Origin: Clostridia bacterium
GTDB taxonomy: Bacteria; Bacillota_A; Clostridia; Oscillospirales; CAG-272
Length of the DNA stretch: 10,400 bases
Direction of reading: 5' to 3'
Assembly (NCBI GenBank): GCA_017529175.1
Contig: JAFXNX010000201.1
Span: 1 to 10,400 of the forward strand
Below are positions 5,862-10,400 of this stretch, piece after piece. The notes below the pieces were generated by a model, which ran no database searches, was not told the DNA's origin, and worked only from the letters and a program-made list of their open reading frames with translations. The position numbers and the translations under genes are program-made. Within the stretch, counting starts at the first letter, position 1, and every line of letters starts with the position of its first letter.

Positions 5862-8447
5862 ATGAAAAAAATAACGGCGGGAATTGTCGCGCACGTTGAC
5901 GCGGGAAAAACGACACTTGCCGAAGAAATGCTTTTCAGGAACGGCGTAATAAGAACGAAGGGAAGAGTCGATCACGGAGACACGTTCTTTGACAGCGAGG
6001 AGATAGAGCGGGAGCGGGGCATAACGGTTTTCTCATCCTGCTCAAGATTTACGTTGAAAGATACCGAGATAACGATCCTCGACACGCCCGGTCACGTTGA
6101 CTTTTCAAGCGAGACGGAGCGCGTCTTTTCCGTCGCGGATCTCGTAATAATGGTCATCAGTTCCGCGGAAGGAGTGGAAGCGCACACGAGGACTTTGTGG
6201 AGTCTTGCGAAAAGCTACTCTCTGCCCGTATTCGTTTTCGTCACGAAATGCGACCTTGAAAGAAGAAGCCGCGCCGAGATAATGTCGGAGCTTACAAAAG
6301 AATTCGGGAACTGCGTCGATATGGAGCGCAGAGACGGAATTTATACAAGCGCCGAAAAGATAGCGGAGACGAACGAGGAAACGCTCGAAGAGTTTATATC
6401 GGACGGCGCGGTTTCCGACGGCGCCATAGCGCGCGCGATCAAAGCGCGAGAACTGTTTCCCGTTTTCTTCGGAGCCGCGCTTCGCGGAGTGGGCGTCGAC
6501 GAACTGACAGACGCGCTTGACCGTCTGACTCTCGAACGTGAATATTACGATGAATTTGCGGCGAGGGTATATAAAATATCGCGCGATAAGGGAAGCAGAG
6601 CCGCTCACATAAGGATCACCGGCGGATCGCTCAAAGTCAAAGATACCGTCATGACCGGGGCGGGCGAGGAAAAAATAGATTCGATTAAGCTGTGCAGCGG
6701 CGCAAGATCGGTTTCGGTAAATGAGGCATTTTGCGGCGACGTCTGCGCTGTGACGGGGCTTTCCGCCGTCATGCCGGGCGACGCGCTCGGCGCGGAAAGA
6801 CAGACCGTAAAGCCGCGCCTCGAGCCGGTGATGAGGTACCGTCTTCTGCTGCCCGACGATATGCCGGTCGAGGTGTTTCTTCCGAAACTGCGCTCTCTTG
6901 CGGAAGAGGAACCGTCGCTGAAAGTGTCGGTCGAAGGCAAAGAACGTTCGATAAAGGTGTCCCTGATGGGATCGGTCCAGTCGGAGATACTGAAACGGGT
7001 GATCGCGGACAGATTCGGCGTCGACGTTTCGTTCGACCGCGGCGACGTCATATACAAGGAGACCGTGACGGAAAGAGTGGACGGAGCGGGACACTACGAG
7101 CCGCTAAGGCACTATGCCGAGGCGCACGTTATGATCGAGCCGCTCCCGCGCGGAGCGGGGATAATCTACGCTTGCGACTGCCCGGAGGATGTGCTTGAAT
7201 TCAGATGGCAGCGCCTCGCTATGTCATCTCTCATGTCACACCGCCATCTCGGCGTACTTACGGGATCCGAACTCACCGACGTCAAGATCACTCTGACGGC
7301 GGGACGCGCGCACGTCAAACACACGGAAGGCGGGGATTTCAGGCAGGCTGTGTGCCGCGCGGTGAGGCAGGGGCTGATGAAAGCAAGGTGCGCTCTTCTT
7401 GAGCCGTACTACGATTTTATAATCGAAGTTCCTTCGAGCTGCGTCGGCAGAGCGATATCCGACGTCAGACTGATGGGCGGAGAATTTAAGGCGCCTGTAG
7501 AAAATGATGGAATGAGCGTTGTCACGGGCAAAGTTCCGGTGAAAGACGCGGACGGATATATGGAAACGCTGGCGTCGTATACCGGCGGCAGAGGCAAACT
7601 CTCTCTTTCTCCCGGCGGATACGGCGAATGCCGCGACGCCGAAAAGGTCGCGGGGGCTTTATTGTACGACCCGGAGGCGGACCTCGAGAACTCACCGGAT
7701 TCCGTCTTCTATTCGAACGGAGCGGGATTCGTCGTCAAATGGGACAGAGCGGACGAATATATGTACACCGGACGCCGGCTTGAGCGCGATGAAAAGGCGG
7801 CGAGCCGCCGCCGCGCGCTCTCTGTCAGCGAGCGGGAGCTTGAAGAGATAATGATGCGGGAGTTCGGACCTATAAAGCGCCCGAAGTATTCGGAACCGGA
7901 GAGAGTAGAGGCGAAGGAGCGCTACCGTGTGGCGGGAGTGAAGACTTCACTTATCATTATCGACGGATACAACGTCATATTCTCGTGGGACAGCCTTCGC
8001 GAAGCGGCGGACGCTGGCGACCTTGAGGGCGCGCGCGCGTCCCTTCTCTCGACCGTTGCGAATTATTCCGCGTTCACCGGCATAAAAGCGGTGGTCGTCT
8101 TCGACGCATACCTTGTCGCGGGAGGCGCGGGGGAAAAGTACGACGATCACGGAGTAGAGGTCGTTTTCACGAAGGAGAACGAGACAGGAGACGCGTATAT
8201 CGAAAGACTCATTTATAACATCGGAAAAAACGAGCAGGTCAGGGTCGTCACGTCCGACTGGCTGATCCAGCTCGGAGCGGTGCGCTCGGGCGTTCTTCGC
8301 CTCTCGTCGGCGGAGTTCGAACGCGAAGTTGAAGCCGTCTGCGAAAGGATCGCGCTCTCTCTCGAAGCGGAAGCAAAAAGGCACGGAAAAGACGCCGGAA
8401 AGCCCTTCCCGGGGGAAGAACGTCAGACGGCAGATGACGAAAAATAA
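5862..8447 (+). CDS. TetM/EF-G-like ribosomal GTPase fused to a C-terminal YacP/Rae1-like NYN nuclease domain
   Basis: An 861-residue fusion. GTPase motifs: AHVDAGKTT (10-18), RGIT (52-55), DTPGH (74-78), TKCD (128-131, where NKxD is usual) and FFGAA. EF-G-like domains II-V follow as in ribosomal protection proteins, with HTEGGDFR (487-494) at the domain IV tip and LLEPYYDF (512-519) starting domain V. A conserved-looking DSVFYSNGAGF (613-623) precedes a charged linker. Residues about 696-840 are a PIN-like NYN domain of the YacP family, with DGYN (701-704), FDAY (Asp748), ETGDAYIE (Glu774, Asp777) and TSDW (Asp799) as probable metal ligands. B. subtilis YacP (Rae1) cleaves mRNA in the ribosomal A site, so the GTPase may deliver the nuclease there (inference). 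AAAGGAG 6 nt upstream fixes ATG 5862. Tetracycline resistance is doubtful because the TetM tip sequence is absent. Confidence 0.88.
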   Translation: MKKITAGIVAHVDAGKTTLAEEMLFRNGVIRTKGRVDHGDTFFDSEEIERERGITVFSSCSRFTLKDTEITILDTPGHVDFSSETERVFSVADLVIMVISSAEGVEAHTRTLWSLAKSYSLPVFVFVTKCDLERRSRAEIMSELTKEFGNCVDMERRDGIYTSAEKIAETNEETLEEFISDGAVSDGAIARAIKARELFPVFFGAALRGVGVDELTDALDRLTLEREYYDEFAARVYKISRDKGSRAAHIRITGGSLKVKDTVMTGAGEEKIDSIKLCSGARSVSVNEAFCGDVCAVTGLSAVMPGDALGAERQTVKPRLEPVMRYRLLLPDDMPVEVFLPKLRSLAEEEPSLKVSVEGKERSIKVSLMGSVQSEILKRVIADRFGVDVSFDRGDVIYKETVTERVDGAGHYEPLRHYAEAHVMIEPLPRGAGIIYACDCPEDVLEFRWQRLAMSSLMSHRHLGVLTGSELTDVKITLTAGRAHVKHTEGGDFRQAVCRAVRQGLMKARCALLEPYYDFIIEVPSSCVGRAISDVRLMGGEFKAPVENDGMSVVTGKVPVKDADGYMETLASYTGGRGKLSLSPGGYGECRDAEKVAGALLYDPEADLENSPDSVFYSNGAGFVVKWDRADEYMYTGRRLERDEKAASRRRALSVSERELEEIMMREFGPIKRPKYSEPERVEAKERYRVAGVKTSLIIIDGYNVIFSWDSLREAADAGDLEGARASLLSTVANYSAFTGIKAVVVFDAYLVAGGAGEKYDDHGVEVVFTKENETGDAYIERLIYNIGKNEQVRVVTSDWLIQLGAVRSGVLRLSSAEFEREVEAVCERIALSLEAEAKRHGKDAGKPFPGEERQTADDEK

Positions 8448-8606
8448 AGCGGCGCTGTTATGCAAATGGCAAAACTTCATTAATTATTTATTAATTAATC
8501 ACGGCGTTGTGAATGACGTCCTGCGATAGCGTTCGGGCGTTTGTTCAAAATTGATAAAAATTGTGATTTCCTTCTTCCGTTTTCATTTATTTTTTCGTTT
8601 TCCCTA
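8448..8606. other. AT-rich spacer without a gene
   Basis: No coding frame is credible here. It holds an AT-only hairpin, ATTAATTA (8479-8486) / TAATTAAT (8492-8499), too weak to call a terminator, and a pyrimidine-rich stretch (about 8567-8606) with T-runs directly upstream of the next -35. That stretch could act as an UP-like element. No GC-stem terminator follows the fusion gene. Confidence 0.5.
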
Positions 8607-8635
8607 TTGACATTTGAAGCAACTCGTATTATAAT
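8607..8635 (+). promoter_or_regulatory. Perfect-consensus sigma-A promoter of the secreted protein gene
   Basis: TTGACA (8607-8612), exactly 17 bp, TATAAT (8630-8635). Transcription should start near 8642, with a leader of about 27 nt carrying AGGAGG (8655-8660) 8 nt before the ATG. Both promoter and ribosome binding site match consensus fully, predicting very high expression. No operator is visible. Confidence 0.93.
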
Positions 8636-8668
8636 ATAAATACCAAAAAATTTTAGGAGGAATTCCAC

Positions 8669-10400
8669 ATGAGAAAACTTTTGTCATTCGTAATTGTTGC
8701 AATGATGATCGTTTCGTCTATCGTTCCTGTATTTGCATACAGCGACGCGGCTGATGTTCCCGCTCCTCAGGCGGCGGACGCTATCAGCGTATGGGCTGCA
8801 GATACAGAGTTCAACGTAGACACTGACGGCGAATATGTAATGGTTACGATAAACGTAGCAAACAACACGAACGGCTTCGAGTATTTGCAGACTTACATCA
8901 TTTACCCCGAGTGCCTGTCCATTGAAAACTCTACGGACATGGAAGCTGCTACCGCAGCTGACTACGGCGGAATCTGTGAGGCTGCAGACCTTCAGGCCAG
9001 CAGTGAAAAGACAGTTGCTGACGTTGAAGAAAAATTCGAACGTGCTCTTATGACCGACTTCGGTTACGATATCGGTACGGTAGGCTCGAGAACACCCGAA
9101 CAGCAGGCTACGTACGACGCACGTCTTGCTGAGCTGCTCCCGACCGGCTACAAGTACACGTCTCCTCTCTTCGACTTCAAGAGAACCACGAAGATCACAC
9201 CCGCAGGCGGCGGAAGACCGGTAACGGTTGACGACGATATGCGCGACAACGGCACGATCCTCGTAATCTGGTTCAAATATGACGCAACAAAGAACCCGCT
9301 CAACAGAGACCTCACGATCAAAGTTATGGTCGACCCGCTTGAAGGCGTTCTCCACGTAAGAAGAGACGGCTACGAGTTCAGCAACGAGTGGGCAACAGCT
9401 GAAACATTCGACGGCGTCATCGACGTTAAGCCGGAAAAGGATGATCCTTGTGCAAACGGTCATACATGGGATGCAGGCGTTGAAACAACACCTCCCACAT
9501 GTACAGAAGCAGGCGTAAAGACATACACATGCTCCGTATGCAGCGAAACCACGACGGAACCTATCGCAGCTCTCGGCCACGACTTCGTGGCAGGTACAGT
9601 AGTACCTCCGTCTTGCACGACAGCAGGCTACACAGTATATGAGTGCTCTCGTTGCGATGCAACAGAGAACCGCGACGAAGTTCCGGCTACAGGCCATACG
9701 GCAGGCGCTTCCAACCTCACGGTAGCTCCTACGGCATCTTCCGAAGGTCAGATCGACAGCGTATGCGCTAACTGCGGTGAGCCCATGGATGCGGAAGTTC
9801 TTCCCGCAATCGTAAGCCCCGTTATCGCGATCGAAGACAGGACAGTTCCGAAGAACGCAGCTGTTACGGTTCCCGTTGTTCTCACAAACGGTAACTACGG
9901 TATCGACGATATCGCATTCACGGCAACATGGGATAAAGCTCTCGGCGCAGATGTAGCAATCACACTCGCTGAAGGCGTTTACACAGCTGACGACGAAGTA
10001 GTTCTCGGCGAGCTTGTAGAAGGCGAAACGACATATTCTCGTAAAGTTACGATCGCAACTCCCGCAGCGTTCCTCGGCGAGCGTGAAGGTGACGGTGCTA
10101 TCGCTAACATCGCATTCACAGCACCCGCTGAAGAAGGCGCATACAACATCACGATCACTCCTATCGACGAGTGGTGCGCTCAGCTCATCCGCGGCGGCGC
10201 GTTCCTCGGATTCATCGACTACGATCTTCCCGCAGCTGACGGCGCTGCTATCACGGTAAGCAAGGATGCTTGCACGCACAACTATGTAGGTGTTGAGACA
10301 ACTCCCGCTACTTGCTTGGAAGCAGGCGTTATGACCTACACATGCTCGCTCTGCGGCGACACATACACAGAACCTATCGACGCTCTCGGACACAGCTTCA
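8669..10400 (+). CDS. Secreted modular surface protein with cohesin-like domains and doubled-CxxC repeats (3' end beyond window)
   Basis: An open frame of 577 codons without a stop. Residues 1-23 are a signal peptide: MRKLL, a hydrophobic core, then a VFA cleavage site. Residues about 40-250 include a cohesin-like beta-sandwich start (YVMVTINVANNTNGFEYLQT). Residues 261-343 hold two Cys modules, followed by a degenerate CANC (366-369). Residues about 375-530 form a clearer cohesin-like module (VPKNAAVTVPVVLTNGNYGI), and a further Cys module begins at 535. Each full module has a Cys in TCxxAG about 10 residues before a CxxC, then a GH turn. Such modules occur in large extracellular proteins of Clostridia; the cysteines could bind zinc or form disulfides. 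Codon choice (GCA, GTA, ACA rich) differs clearly from upstream genes, suggesting expression selection or separate origin. Binding partner unknown. Confidence 0.85.
   Translation, partial: MRKLLSFVIVAMMIVSSIVPVFAYSDAADVPAPQAADAISVWAADTEFNVDTDGEYVMVTINVANNTNGFEYLQTYIIYPECLSIENSTDMEAATAADYGGICEAADLQASSEKTVADVEEKFERALMTDFGYDIGTVGSRTPEQQATYDARLAELLPTGYKYTSPLFDFKRTTKITPAGGGRPVTVDDDMRDNGTILVIWFKYDATKNPLNRDLTIKVMVDPLEGVLHVRRDGYEFSNEWATAETFDGVIDVKPEKDDPCANGHTWDAGVETTPPTCTEAGVKTYTCSVCSETTTEPIAALGHDFVAGTVVPPSCTTAGYTVYECSRCDATENRDEVPATGHTAGASNLTVAPTASSEGQIDSVCANCGEPMDAEVLPAIVSPVIAIEDRTVPKNAAVTVPVVLTNGNYGIDDIAFTATWDKALGADVAITLAEGVYTADDEVVLGELVEGETTYSRKVTIATPAAFLGEREGDGAIANIAFTAPAEEGAYNITITPIDEWCAQLIRGGAFLGFIDYDLPAADGAAITVSKDACTHNYVGVETTPATCLEAGVMTYTCSLCGDTYTEPIDALGHSF
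9449..9697 (+). repeat. Two tandem doubled-CxxC protein modules
   Basis: Module 1 (9449-9586, residues 261-306) has Cys261, Cys278 in CTEAG and CSVC (288-291), ending IAALGHDF. Module 2 (9587-9697, residues 307-343) has Cys316 in CTTAG and CSRC (326-329), ending VPATGH. The shared pattern is P-x-C-T-x-A-G, then Y/T-x-C-x-x-C, then a Gly-His turn. They lie within the secreted protein gene. Confidence 0.85.
10271..10399 (+). repeat. Third full doubled-CxxC module, close copy of the first
   Basis: Residues 535-577 repeat module 1 closely: Cys535, VGVETTPATCLEAGV (Cys549), YTCSLC (559-562) and EPIDALGHSF. The similarity is visible at DNA level too, so internal duplication or recombination between modules is likely. 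More modules may follow beyond the window. Confidence 0.85.

Noticed and set aside
6105..7094. 329-codon minus-strand open frame within the GTPase gene
   Set aside because: It is a shadow of the GTPase reading frame, which has all G motifs in order.
5862..8447. Simple tetracycline resistance gene (tetM/tetW type)
   Set aside because: The characteristic domain IV tip is missing and a nuclease domain is fused, and the gene is not in a mobile context.
8479..8499. Terminator after the GTPase-nuclease gene
   Set aside because: The hairpin is AT-only with 8 bp and no T-tract, too weak to call.
8684..10393. 569-codon open frame on the minus strand, Cys-rich
   Set aside because: It is antisense to the secreted protein gene, which has a signal peptide, a perfect promoter and repeated modules. 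The minus frame has no ribosome binding site or recognisable domain; its length comes from the codon bias of the sense gene.
9449..10399. CRISPR-like or tandem non-coding repeat
   Set aside because: The repeats are in-frame protein modules with Cys conservation, variable length and no spacers.

Overview
The window looks like chromosomal DNA of an anaerobic, probably gut-associated Clostridia-type Firmicute. The signs are strong AGGAGG-type ribosome binding sites, consensus sigma-A promoters, a MocR regulator next to an ECF S component, two-subunit class I fumarase genes, a TetM-like GTPase carrying a YacP/NYN domain, and a secreted protein with doubled-CxxC repeats. Coding DNA is moderately GC-rich and the spacers are AT-rich. 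The species cannot be named from this sequence.

Layout. (1) Bases 1-1590 hold a divergent pair. A GntR/MocR-type PLP-binding regulator is on the minus strand, cut by the left edge and with an anomalous last ~105 bases. An ECF transporter substrate-binding (S) subunit is on the plus strand. The 110-bp spacer has direct and inverted CTGGTYAT-like repeats over both promoters. The pair suggests PLP-sensing control of vitamin uptake, most likely vitamin B6. (2) Bases 1595-4206 are a three-gene operon: malic enzyme, then fumarase alpha and beta, behind an extended -10 promoter. Together they interconvert fumarate, malate and pyruvate. (3) Bases 4213-5835 hold a small three-helix membrane protein, apparently expressed as a leaderless mRNA, and a cytoplasmic Asp-box (sialidase-like) beta-propeller protein, followed by a hairpin. 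(4) Bases 5862-8447 encode an 861-residue fusion of a TetM/EF-G-like ribosomal GTPase and a C-terminal Rae1/YacP-like NYN nuclease domain. This is the most interesting gene here. (5) After an AT-rich spacer, a perfect-consensus promoter (TTGACA-17-TATAAT) drives a large secreted protein with cohesin-like modules and doubled-CxxC repeats. It runs off the right edge and its codon use differs from its neighbours.

The genes fall into independent modules (vitamin uptake, C4-acid metabolism, glycan-related, ribosome-directed, cell surface). I see no mobile element, CRISPR array, tRNA or rRNA.
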